Origin: Bacillota bacterium
GTDB taxonomy: Bacteria > Vulcanimicrobiota > JAJTBE01
Assembly: GCA_021287065.1 (NCBI GenBank)
Contig: JAJTBE010000119.1
Span: 33,050 to 97,049, forward strand
Length of the DNA: 64,000 bases
Direction: 5' to 3'
The position numbers and the translations under genes were made by a program. Positions 1-7,767 of this stretch are shown here, piece by piece (the stretch's first letter is position 1; each line of letters opens with the position of its first letter). The notes below the pieces were generated by a model. That model did not search any database. It worked only from the letters and a program-made list of their open reading frames with translations, and was not told where the DNA came from.

Positions 1-86
1 AATACCTGCGCCGATACTTCCGGAGGCAGTGAGATCAGCAGCACTGCAGCCTTCTGCCTTGTTGATAGATTAGCCGGAGAAGTAAT
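1..86 (-). CDS. fliG: Flagellar motor switch protein FliG, N-terminal fragment (cut by window edge)
   Basis: FliG joins the MS-ring protein FliF to the rotor C-ring and transmits torque. Only the first 28 codons lie in the window. The frame reads LSTRQKAAVLLISLPPEV, which matches the conserved FliG N-terminus, and it sits 40 bases downstream of fliF, the usual gene order. An in-frame TGA lies two codons before the ATT at position 86. The first later standard start (GTG, codon 15) would remove the conserved segment. The best start is therefore ATT, preceded by AAGGAAGG at a 9-base spacing. This would be a rare initiation codon; a sequence error is the alternative. The identity is firm, the start less so. 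Confidence 0.75.
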   Translation of the reverse strand, partial: MTSPANLSTRQKAAVLLISLPPEVSAQV

Positions 87-126
87 GTCGGTTCACCTTC
101 CTTTGTGGATCTTGCCGGATTATGAT

Positions 127-1818
127 TTATCTTTCGGACAGCCAGGTGCTCTTCAGAAGTTCTGCCACTTTTGTGGGTTTTTCCTTGGCGAGAGCTTCGA
201 GCTGTTCGGTGGTGTTTACTTTGGTTGCCGGGGGTGTTGTTACTTTGCCTTCCTTGTCGGCAAGCAGGTCTGAAATGTCGCTTACAGTGGCACCGGGGCC
301 TGCTGTAAGAACCAGTCTCTGCTTTTCCTTCTGGACATTCTGCTGTTTTACATAGAACAGAGCGATAACGACCAGGAGAAGGACTACGGGCACTGCCACT
401 ACGCTCCACATCCAGGGAGCCATTGCAGTGTTCTGGTTCTGTGCAACGGGTGTGAGGCTGTCGCCTTCACCGATTGACACGCCAGAGGGTGACATTGCGG
501 CGTTTCTGATAAATGCCATTGATTCGACGGCTACCTGGTCTCCTCTTGAGGAGTTGAAGCCGATGGCAGTCTCAGTGATGTTTTTGATCTTCTCGATCAT
601 AGCCGGGTCCTTAACGCCGTCAACTGCTACCGAGCAGCTGATCTTTTTGATCTCGGGAGTAAGCATTATTTTTTTCGTCTTAACTGAATCTACCTGATAT
701 TTTTTTACAGTTTTCAACTTTATGTAGTTGCTTCCCTTTTCACCGCCGCCGCTTGACATTGTGGCTGCGCCATTGGTCTTGCTGCCTGAATCGCTTCCGC
801 CATCCTTATAGGTTTCCTTTTCCACCTGTTCGCCGGTGGATATACGTCCATCGGTGTTGCCGGGGCCGCCATAACTTTCAGTGTTGACTTCTTTCTGGGA
901 ATTGTCCATCTCGACGCTTACCTGAACATCATACTTGTCGTCCATACCGCCGAAGATTTTGCTGAGTGATTCTTTTACTTTTCCCTGAAGTCTTACTTCC
1001 TCGGCCTTTTTCTGTTCGAGCTGTTTGTCAGTGTATCCGCCTTCGCCTGAAGCTACTGTGCCTTCACTGTCCATGTCGCCGTTCAGAATTTTTCCGGTGG
1101 TGTCCATCACTTTGATGTTTTTGGGATCGAGGCCTTCGATTGAGTATGCAATCAGGCTGACGATTCCGTTGATCTGGCCCTTGTTGAGTTTTGCACCGGG
1201 TGAAAGTCTGAGAAGGACTGACGCTGTAGACTGTCCTTTTTCTTCTTGCCATGCGTTCTTGGGTTTGGGTACTATTTTGAGATAAGCATCAGCTACGCCT
1301 TCGATCTGGCGGATTGTTACCACCAGGTCACCGGTCTGCTGCTGCAGATATTTGCGTTCTTTCTCGTCGCCGGTGGGAGGGGTCAGTCCGCCCTCTTCCT
1401 TACCGCCGGCGGGTGTTACCACGAGAGGTCTGCTGGGAAGACCCTGGCTTGCGAGGACCATAATGGTTCTTGATTTGTCCTTGGGGAGAACCAGTATGTT
1501 TGTGCCGCCTTCGGCAACTTCGTGTTTAATGCCCATCTGAGCCAGTTTTGTCTGCATTGCCTGTACGTCGGCACTGGAGACTGTAGTCGGATAGAGCTGA
1601 ACCATCTTGTTGGCGCCTGCATAGAGATTGAAGCCAATGCCTACGCATACAAGCACCGCTATGGAAACGATGACGATTGTCTTCACCTTTCCGTCAAGAT
1701 CATTCCATTTTTGCATTACATTTCCCAGACCGCCGCCAGGTCCTTTGGCGGGTGCAGTTCCCGTCCGAGCAGGGGCTGCGCCGGTCGGTCTTCTTCCGGT
1801 TTGCATTCCGGTCGCCAT
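127..1818 (-). CDS. fliF: Flagellar MS-ring protein FliF
   Basis: FliF forms the membrane-embedded MS ring that houses the flagellar type III export gate and anchors the C-ring. The protein is about 563 residues, normal for the family. One membrane segment lies near residues 45-67 (VKTIVIVSIAVLVCVGIGF), a large periplasmic ring-building region follows (QQTGDLVVTIRQIEGV, APMFL-like repeats absent), and a second membrane segment lies near 465-490. The C-terminal tail ends KVAELLKSTWLSER, the FliG-binding motif. I chose the ATG at 1818 because GAGAGGTG lies just upstream; the in-frame GTG three codons earlier overlaps that ribosome site. It lies in the flgB-flgC-fliE-fliF-fliG operon. Confidence 0.96.
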   Translation of the reverse strand: MATGMQTGRRPTGAAPARTGTAPAKGPGGGLGNVMQKWNDLDGKVKTIVIVSIAVLVCVGIGFNLYAGANKMVQLYPTTVSSADVQAMQTKLAQMGIKHEVAEGGTNILVLPKDKSRTIMVLASQGLPSRPLVVTPAGGKEEGGLTPPTGDEKERKYLQQQTGDLVVTIRQIEGVADAYLKIVPKPKNAWQEEKGQSTASVLLRLSPGAKLNKGQINGIVSLIAYSIEGLDPKNIKVMDTTGKILNGDMDSEGTVASGEGGYTDKQLEQKKAEEVRLQGKVKESLSKIFGGMDDKYDVQVSVEMDNSQKEVNTESYGGPGNTDGRISTGEQVEKETYKDGGSDSGSKTNGAATMSSGGGEKGSNYIKLKTVKKYQVDSVKTKKIMLTPEIKKISCSVAVDGVKDPAMIEKIKNITETAIGFNSSRGDQVAVESMAFIRNAAMSPSGVSIGEGDSLTPVAQNQNTAMAPWMWSVVAVPVVLLLVVIALFYVKQQNVQKEKQRLVLTAGPGATVSDISDLLADKEGKVTTPPATKVNTTEQLEALAKEKPTKVAELLKSTWLSER

Positions 1819-1863
1819 GGAATACACCTCTCTTTCAAATTCTCATTAAATCTTTAAAACCAC

Positions 1864-2187
1864 TTAGATCTGCATCTGGAACAGGGTTGTGCACGCTGAT
1901 GACACTCTTGAACAGATCGTGGTGGTCAGCTTTAACATGATTCCTGCCTTCTGCCCGGAGATGGCCACATCGTGAGGGTTCTTGATCTGGCCTGTGATGA
2001 GTTTATTTGTCTGTTCGCCGGAGGCGTTCATGACATCATTGGCTCCCATAAGCTGGGTTGCCATTATGTTTCCAAAAGATAATTTCTGATCCTGCGGCTC
2101 ACTGACGCTTGAAGTGCCCTGCTGTGTGAGTGACTGGATTGGGCTGAGCTGCTGGTTGATTCCATTGATTGGTGCAAAAGGTTGCAT
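1864..2187 (-). CDS. fliE: Flagellar hook-basal body protein FliE
   Basis: FliE is the small adaptor between the MS ring/export gate and the proximal rod, and is itself exported by the flagellar apparatus. It has 107 residues, the usual length. The C-terminal half matches the family: a VMNASGEQTNKLITG segment, then HDVAISGQKAGIMLKLT and a closing LFQMQI, as in the family's typical QEIMRMQV ending. The N-terminal 45 residues are Gln/Ser-rich and variable, as expected. A strong AAAGGAGG lies 9 bases before the ATG. It is placed between flgC and fliF, as in most flagellated bacteria. Confidence 0.93.
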   Translation of the reverse strand: MQPFAPINGINQQLSPIQSLTQQGTSSVSEPQDQKLSFGNIMATQLMGANDVMNASGEQTNKLITGQIKNPHDVAISGQKAGIMLKLTTTICSRVSSACTTLFQMQI

Positions 2188-2218
2188 TTCTGTATCCTCC
2201 TTTCAGGAATAACGGAAA

Positions 2219-2692
2219 TTACTTACCGATTGACATGCCCTTTTGAGCCATCTGCTTGGCGGCGTTGATTACCGTCGAGTTGGCTTCATAGGCTCTTGAA
2301 GCGGCAATGAGGTTGGTCATCTCGGATATAATGTTGATGTTGGGCATCTTTACATATCCCTTGTACTGTCCCTGCTGTTCAGCTCTCGGATTGTCGGGAT
2401 CATAGACCCATTTGTAAGCCTGATCGCTGTTATCCTCGGCTACGCCGGATACTTTAACGCCTCTGCCCACAGGCGAGTTTGACATATCTTCCCCGTCGGT
2501 AAGACCACAGGGGAGGGCGAATTTAGGTGCATCCTCAGGGGTTATCATCGCAAATTTTCTGCGATAGGGATCACCCGTTGTCTGGTTTACGGTGTTTACA
2601 TTGGCGATATTGCTGGCAATAACATCCATCTGAAAACGACTTGCGTTCATACCGGTGGCTGCAATATCCATTGATTTGAAGAAATTACTCAC
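2219..2692 (-). CDS. flgC: Flagellar proximal rod protein FlgC
   Basis: FlgC is a component of the flagellar rod, exported through the basal body. It has 157 residues. The N-terminal rod signature (MDIAATGMNASRFQMDVIASNIANVNT) and the C-terminal ISEMTNLIAASRAYEANSTV pair form the coiled-coil termini common to rod/hook proteins. The central KMPNINIISEM boundary is also typical. A GGAGGG ribosome site lies just upstream. It is 18 bases downstream of flgB and is transcribed with it. Confidence 0.96.
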   Translation of the reverse strand: MSNFFKSMDIAATGMNASRFQMDVIASNIANVNTVNQTTGDPYRRKFAMITPEDAPKFALPCGLTDGEDMSNSPVGRGVKVSGVAEDNSDQAYKWVYDPDNPRAEQQGQYKGYVKMPNINIISEMTNLIAASRAYEANSTVINAAKQMAQKGMSIGK

Positions 2693-2710
2693 TTGTATCC
2701 CTCCTCCTGC

Positions 2711-3112
2711 TTATTTGCCTGTGCTCTCGATAACGGTCTGGACTGAGCTCATAAAGCCGCCCAGCTTATCGGCGAGCATATTGTAATGAATCTGGTTCTG
2801 AGCCAGCTGAACCATTTCCTGGTTCATATCCACATTTCTGCCTGTGCTGACTACTTTACCGCGGACGCTTTCAGTGCCGCCGCCGCCGATGGTGAATCCA
2901 TCGTCTTCAAGGCTTACTGCACGGATTCCGCCCAGATCGTCGTTGCCTTTTTTGGCATCGAGAGCTTTCTGGAATTCATCTTCGAATGCTACGGCCTGAC
3001 CCTTGAATGACGGGTTGGTGGCATTGGCAATGTTATTGGCAATGACCTGCTGACGCAGTGAAGCGGCATCAAGGGCGTTTTCAAGGTTCTTGAACATTCC
3101 GATAATATCCAT
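2711..3112 (-). CDS. flgB: Flagellar proximal rod protein FlgB
   Basis: FlgB is the proximal rod protein of the flagellar basal body. It has 133 residues, the normal length. The N-terminus reads ALDAASLRQQVIANNIANATNP, the conserved rod-protein motif. The C-terminus (NQEMVQLAQNQIHYNMLAD) is the conserved helical end. GGAGGG lies 7 bases upstream of the ATG. It is the first gene of the operon; the 508-base region upstream holds its likely promoter. Confidence 0.95.
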   Translation of the reverse strand: MDIIGMFKNLENALDAASLRQQVIANNIANATNPSFKGQAVAFEDEFQKALDAKKGNDDLGGIRAVSLEDDGFTIGGGGTESVRGKVVSTGRNVDMNQEMVQLAQNQIHYNMLADKLGGFMSSVQTVIESTGK

Positions 3113-3620
3113 TCAATTTCCCTCCTTGCTTAAATTTGGTTTATTCCTTAAAAAAATCATTCCTGTAATTGTTGCCTGTAGTTGGTTGGTCAGGTGGGTG
3201 GTTTTCAGTCGGATTCGGATTTGTTAAAACCACTGAATTTACACTATTTCCTGCCATTATAATACCGAATCATTATTAAAATATTATTAGCAACATGTTA
3301 ATTTATTGTTAACTTTTGCGGACTGATTTGAAACAATGTTTACAAATTATTAAAGAATTTTAACACTTTTTTAAAAGTGTTTCCCTAAAAAAATCATACA
3401 TTATTTCCATGATTTTTATTCCGCCAAAAGGAGGTAATTTCCTTTAATTTTTGGACTATTGGGACTATTTTTCTTCAGCGGGAAAAAATCCGTTTCAGGC
3501 AATTTACCTCCAAAAGGCGAAAAAAATGTATCCGAAAAGTCATTGACAAATTCCATTCTTTGACTTTTCCTGCCTGAAGGTTTACCATGATGCGAAATTT
3601 ACAATTCAGGAGAATCCCAT
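3113..3620. other. Divergent flgB / asnB intergenic region
   Basis: This AT-rich 508-base stretch separates the two divergent genes. On the minus strand a TATAAT occupies 3256-3261, facing flgB, with only a weak -35. Just upstream of it lies TTAACATGTTGCTAA (3287-3301), a near match to the palindrome seen before the hydrophobic-repeat genes. A perfect inverted repeat, AACACTTTT-TT-AAAAGTGTT, lies at 3362-3381 with no T-run, so it is not an obvious terminator. No open frame with coding character is present. Confidence 0.6.
3560..3588 (+). promoter_or_regulatory. Probable sigma-70-type promoter of asnB
   Basis: TTGACT (3560-3565), a 17-base spacer and TACCAT (3583-3588) end 32 bases before the asnB ATG, a good match in geometry and position. 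A second TTGACA at 3543 lacks an obvious -10 at the right distance. Confidence 0.5.
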
Positions 3621-5519
3621 ATGTGCGGAATTGCCGGTTTTTTCAGGCCGGACGGCAGAGATGCCGGTTTTGACAGGAAAAAAGTTCTTGATGAAATGCT
3701 TAAAGTTATAGATTACCGTGGACCTGATGACCAGGGTGAATTTTCTGATGATAATATTGCTTTTGGCATGAGGCGGCTTTCGATAATTGACCTCAGCACA
3801 GGACACCAGCCTCTGTTTAATGAGGATGCGTCACTGGTTCTGGTTTGCAATGGTGAAATATATAATTTTCAGGAAAAAAGGGATGAGCTGGAAAAATCAG
3901 GACATAAATTCAGAACCAAATCAGACGTGGAAGTCATTCTCCACCTTTATGAACAATACGGTGAAAGCCTTTTTGAACACATCGAGGGTATGTTCGGTTT
4001 TGCTCTTTGGGATTCGAAAAAACAGAAGCTTATTCTCGGCAGGGACAGAATGGGGATAAAGCCTCTTTTCTGGTATGAAAAGGATGGCATAATTGCATTC
4101 GGTTCTGAGATAAAATCCATACTCCGGATTCCGGGGATTGACAGAACCATAAATCCCGAATCCCTGAGTGATTATTTTTCATATAACTACATACCTGCTC
4201 CGGGCACAATTTACAAACATGTCAGAAAACTTCTTCCCGGCTGTTATCTGAGTGCAGATAAAAAGGGCATAAAAACTTCCTGTTACTGGAATATCGACCC
4301 CAATCAAACAGATGGCGGCAAATCAGAGGAAGAGTGGAGCCGGATTGTGTGGGAGACATTTCTTCAGTCGGTGAAAAGCCATCTGATAAGCGATGTTCCC
4401 CTGGGAGTGTTTTTAAGCGGTGGAATTGATTCCGCTGCAATCGTTGCGGCTATGAAAAAGCTGGGCGTTCAGGCACGCACTTTTTCCATCGGTTTCAGGG
4501 AGAAATCATATAACGAAATGGATTATGCAAGACAAGCTGCAGCGGAGTACGATTGCATTCATCACGATGAACTTGTTTTGCCCGATGCGGTTTCTCTCAT
4601 GCAGAATCTCCACAGGCATTTTGACGAGCCATTTGCGGATTCATCGGCTCTCCCTGTTTATCTGGTTTCGAAGCTTGCTTCCTCAAAGGTGAAAGTAGTG
4701 CTTTCCGGTGAGGGAGGCGATGAGATTTTTGCCGGATATTTCACATATCAGGCGGATCTTCTTGCTGAAACCTACAATAAAATACCATGTTTTTTGCGAA
4801 AAAATATTATTCCTTCATTAATAAATATTCTACCTGTATCTACGGACAAGGTGAGCGTGGATTATCTTGCCCGGAGGTTTGTGAGAGGTGCGGAAGAGGA
4901 TAACCCTGCCGTAAGGCATTATCTGTGGAAAGTTATTTTTGACGCTTCACAGAAATCATCGCTGTTCAGCAGGGATTTTGCCGCTGAAGCATTCGATAGA
5001 AAATCCGAATCGATTTTTACGGATTATTACAAACCTGCCGGCAGGAAGAATATTCTGAATAATATTCTGTATGTGGATTCAAAAGTTTATCTGCCTGATG
5101 ATCTTCTTGTAAAAGCAGACAGAATGAGCATGGCAAATTCCATAGAAGCAAGGGTTCCGTTTCTGGACAGAAAAATGGTGGAATTAGCTTTTTCAATTCC
5201 GGATTCATTGAAGCTGAAGGGGCGCAAAAAGAAGTATATTCTGAAAAAAGCTCTGAAAGGCATTGTTTCAGATGAAATATTAACCAGAAAGAAAGCAGGC
5301 TTTTCCATTCCTGCAGCAAGATGGTTTAAAGAGGATTTGAAAGAGTTTGCAGAAGAAATACTGTCGCCGGAATCCGTAAGAAAAACCGGAATTCTCAATC
5401 CTGATCATGTAAAAAAAGTGTGGAGCGACCATCAGAACAGTCGTGAGGAAAATTCAAGGCAGCTCTGGGGGTTGATGATGTTCATGCTTTGGTATAATGA
5501 TCAGGGAATAAGTCGTTAA
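3621..5519 (+). CDS. asnB: Asparagine synthase, glutamine-hydrolysing (AsnB family)
   Basis: This enzyme amidates aspartate to asparagine using ATP and glutamine in the cytoplasm. It has 632 residues. The N-terminal glutaminase domain starts MCGIAGFF, with Cys2 as the nucleophile after Met removal, and contains YRGPDDQGEF and CNGEIYNF. The synthetase domain carries the PP-loop SGGIDS near residue 265 and SGEGGDEIFAGY further on. The length and the C-terminal LWGLMMFMLWY fit the AsnB-1 branch, whose members act in general asparagine synthesis or in surface-polysaccharide amidation, so the exact substrate is not certain. The start has AGGAG 8 bases upstream. ruvB follows after 18 bases. Confidence 0.93.
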   Translation: MCGIAGFFRPDGRDAGFDRKKVLDEMLKVIDYRGPDDQGEFSDDNIAFGMRRLSIIDLSTGHQPLFNEDASLVLVCNGEIYNFQEKRDELEKSGHKFRTKSDVEVILHLYEQYGESLFEHIEGMFGFALWDSKKQKLILGRDRMGIKPLFWYEKDGIIAFGSEIKSILRIPGIDRTINPESLSDYFSYNYIPAPGTIYKHVRKLLPGCYLSADKKGIKTSCYWNIDPNQTDGGKSEEEWSRIVWETFLQSVKSHLISDVPLGVFLSGGIDSAAIVAAMKKLGVQARTFSIGFREKSYNEMDYARQAAAEYDCIHHDELVLPDAVSLMQNLHRHFDEPFADSSALPVYLVSKLASSKVKVVLSGEGGDEIFAGYFTYQADLLAETYNKIPCFLRKNIIPSLINILPVSTDKVSVDYLARRFVRGAEEDNPAVRHYLWKVIFDASQKSSLFSRDFAAEAFDRKSESIFTDYYKPAGRKNILNNILYVDSKVYLPDDLLVKADRMSMANSIEARVPFLDRKMVELAFSIPDSLKLKGRKKKYILKKALKGIVSDEILTRKKAGFSIPAARWFKEDLKEFAEEILSPESVRKTGILNPDHVKKVWSDHQNSREENSRQLWGLMMFMLWYNDQGISR

Positions 5520-5537
5520 AGGAATAGCTGAGTATTT

Positions 5538-6596
5538 ATGAGCAGTTCGCAGAAAGATTCTTCACTTTTACCGCCAAGAATCCTCAACGGAAGCAAAAAA
5601 GAAGAGGAAATCAATTACGATAACAGTCTGCGTCCCCGCAGTCTGGATGAATATATTGGTCAGGAGTCGATTCGTGAAAACCTCAGGGTTTTTATCAAAG
5701 CTGCAAAAATCAGGGGGGAAGCTCTTGATCATGTTCTTCTGAACGGACCTCCGGGTCTTGGAAAAACCACTCTTGCGTTCTGTCTTGCCACGGAAATGGG
5801 TTCAGGCATAAAAGCTACATCCGGACCTGCAATCGAACGGCAGATCGATCTTCTTGTTCTGCTGAAAAACCTCCAGCAGGGCGACATTCTTTTTATCGAT
5901 GAAATCCACCGCCTTAGCAGAGTTGTGGAAGAAATACTGTATCCCGCCATGGAAGATTTTGTATTTGACAGAGTGGTGGGGAAGGGGACAAGGGCGAAAT
6001 CCCGCCGGATACCTCTGCCGAGATTTACACTAATAGGCGCAACAACAAGAGGCGGAATGATTTCCTCTCCAATGAGGGACCGTTTCGGGATTAATTTCAA
6101 TCTCAGCTTTTACACAAATGAGGATTTGAAAAAAATCGTTACAAGATCCGCAGGTATAGTTAATACAAAAATCTCTGAGGAAGGCGCCTTTGAAATCGCT
6201 TCCCGGTCGAGGGGAACTCCGCGAATCGCCAACAGGCTCCTCAGAAGAGTCAGGGATTATGCCATGGTAGAGGGGCTTGATATCATAGACCGTGAAATAT
6301 CCGACCGTGCACTTGAGAGAATGGGGATTGATGTCAACGGTCTGGATGAAATAGACAGAAGAATTCTGGAATGTCTTGTTATAAGATTCAACGGCAAGCC
6401 TGTTGGTATAGACACCCTTGCCGCTTATGTTCAGGAAGAGCCTTCAAATCTTGAGGAAATTTATGAACCTTTTCTTTTAAAAATGGGCTACATGGCAAAA
6501 ACCCCGAGAGGCAGAATTGCTGCTCCCGAGGCTTTCAAATTCTTTGGTAAGAAACCTGCCGGCGAATACTGCGAGCAGGGACTTCTCGAAATATAA
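5538..6596 (+). CDS. ruvB: Holliday junction branch-migration ATPase RuvB
   Basis: RuvB is the hexameric AAA+ motor that drives RuvA-bound Holliday junctions during recombination repair. It has 352 residues. The family motif RPRSLDEYIGQE lies near residue 32, Walker A GPPGLGKTT near 68, Walker B FIDEIHRL near 119, sensor 1/arginine-finger region GATTRGGMI near 168, and a winged-helix C-terminus (GKPVGIDTLAAYVQEE). ruvA and ruvC are not adjacent, which is common outside Proteobacteria. The ribosome site is weak (AGCTGAG), so translation may be coupled to asnB. Confidence 0.97.
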   Translation: MSSSQKDSSLLPPRILNGSKKEEEINYDNSLRPRSLDEYIGQESIRENLRVFIKAAKIRGEALDHVLLNGPPGLGKTTLAFCLATEMGSGIKATSGPAIERQIDLLVLLKNLQQGDILFIDEIHRLSRVVEEILYPAMEDFVFDRVVGKGTRAKSRRIPLPRFTLIGATTRGGMISSPMRDRFGINFNLSFYTNEDLKKIVTRSAGIVNTKISEEGAFEIASRSRGTPRIANRLLRRVRDYAMVEGLDIIDREISDRALERMGIDVNGLDEIDRRILECLVIRFNGKPVGIDTLAAYVQEEPSNLEEIYEPFLLKMGYMAKTPRGRIAAPEAFKFFGKKPAGEYCEQGLLEI

Positions 6597-6597
6597 A

Positions 6598-7542
6598 TCA
6601 GATTTTCTGTCCAACGCCGAAGAGGTATATCCAGTCTTCCCCTTTGAATGCAAGGCCCTTTGAAACCCGGAGGGTATATGTAAGGCCCGGTCTGGGAGAA
6701 TAATCATAACCGACGATTGCATAATTGATATTGGTTCCGTTTATGGAAGCATCCGGTGTTTTTCCGGCGAAACCGATTGTGTATGAACTCCATTTATTGG
6801 CTTTATATGCCATCTGTGCGATATAGAAAAGCTGGTCGTATCTTTTTGTGGGGTTAGTGTCCACATTGCTTGTCCAGCCCACATTCAGGGTATATTCGTG
6901 TTTATTACCCGCTCTGCAGTCGTAAGCAAGGATTGCGCCGGGCTGAACTCCGCCTGCAGCAAGGCCCGCGCTGCCTGAGGGAAATTCACATGTGCCGATG
7001 ATTGCAAATGAAGGGTTCTTTCTTACAAACTGCCATTTTGCGCCCACTGTTATATCGTTAAAGCCGAATTTTGGTTTCTGGTATGTGAGAAAATCACTTG
7101 TTACAAATATTTCAGTTCCGGGTCCGCTGTCGTATCTTATTGTAACCGGTGATGCGATATAAGTGGAGGAATTGTTTTTATAAGGTTTGCAGAGATAGAA
7201 TGTTTCAAGCATAAACTTTTTGTTTTCAAGGTCGTATGCTCTTTTGATATGGGAATCGTTCTGGGATCTTTCAACCGGGATAAGGAATTCCTGTTTACCT
7301 TCGCCGTTTACATCATCAGCAGTGTCAATATTTCCTGCTTCAAATCTGTATTGGTCGTATTGTCCTGAATATGTGGTTGTTTCCAGATTTAGCTTCAGTC
7401 TCTCGAAGGGCGAAAGTCTTCCGCCTTTTTCTGCTGCCTGGGCGCCGGTAGCCGCAAGAAGTGCAAATACTGCAAAAAACATCAGGCAGGCTGCGGTTTT
7501 TACTAATCTTTCCCTGCGGAAATATCCCATGCTAAGAATCAT
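6598..7542 (-). CDS. Predicted outer-membrane beta-barrel protein, function unknown
   Basis: I do not recognise the family. The 314-residue protein has a signal peptide at about residues 14-37 (ACLMFFAVFALLAATGAQAA). The mature part is rich in alternating aromatic/hydrophobic stretches such as YTLNVGWTSNVDTN, WSSYTIGFAGKTP and GLTYTLRVSKGLAF, and ends in an aromatic-containing strand (WIYLFGVGQKI). This pattern is typical of small outer-membrane barrels of the porin or transporter-like 'MetA-pathway' type. GGGAGG lies 8 bases before the ATG. It converges on ruvB with a one-base gap and no terminator between them. Outer-membrane location is inferred; the substrate is unknown. Confidence 0.6.
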   Translation of the reverse strand: MILSMGYFRRERLVKTAACLMFFAVFALLAATGAQAAEKGGRLSPFERLKLNLETTTYSGQYDQYRFEAGNIDTADDVNGEGKQEFLIPVERSQNDSHIKRAYDLENKKFMLETFYLCKPYKNNSSTYIASPVTIRYDSGPGTEIFVTSDFLTYQKPKFGFNDITVGAKWQFVRKNPSFAIIGTCEFPSGSAGLAAGGVQPGAILAYDCRAGNKHEYTLNVGWTSNVDTNPTKRYDQLFYIAQMAYKANKWSSYTIGFAGKTPDASINGTNINYAIVGYDYSPRPGLTYTLRVSKGLAFKGEDWIYLFGVGQKI

Positions 7543-7662
7543 AAATACATCCTCCCATTTATTCTTTCTCCGAAATAAATAAACCCGTAAAAACTTGGGC
7601 GGGTAATTTCAGGCATATAATTTCATCAATATGGATGAAAATCCTTCCGTATTTATCCATCC

Positions 7663-7718
7663 GTTAACATGATGTTAACACTACAGGACTTAACCTTACT
7701 GTTTGAATCTGTTATAAT
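7663..7718 (+). promoter_or_regulatory. Palindrome plus promoter upstream of the first glycine-zipper gene
   Basis: A perfect 17-base palindrome GTTAACATGATGTTAAC occupies 7663-7679. An 11-base gap after its TGTTAA half leads to TTAACC (-35, 7690-7695), a 17-base spacer and a perfect TATAAT (7713-7718). The same arrangement with the same spacings recurs at 9835-9889 and 55051-55106, and on the minus strand at 15756-15810. The palindrome centre is about 53 bases upstream of the expected start of transcription, a typical activator position. Confidence 0.7.
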
Positions 7719-7767
7719 GCTATTAATTAAATTGCAGACTAATGTATATATATATGGAGGTGCGCGT

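Noticed and set aside
35..409. Reverse frame overlapping the fliF 3' end and fliG start
   Set aside because: It runs out of frame through fliF and the fliG N-terminus and has an Arg/Ser-biased shadow composition.
3362..3381. Inverted repeat AACACTTTT-TT-AAAAGTGTT as a terminator
   Set aside because: There is no T-run on either side and no gene ends there; it may be an operator but nothing ties it to a regulator.
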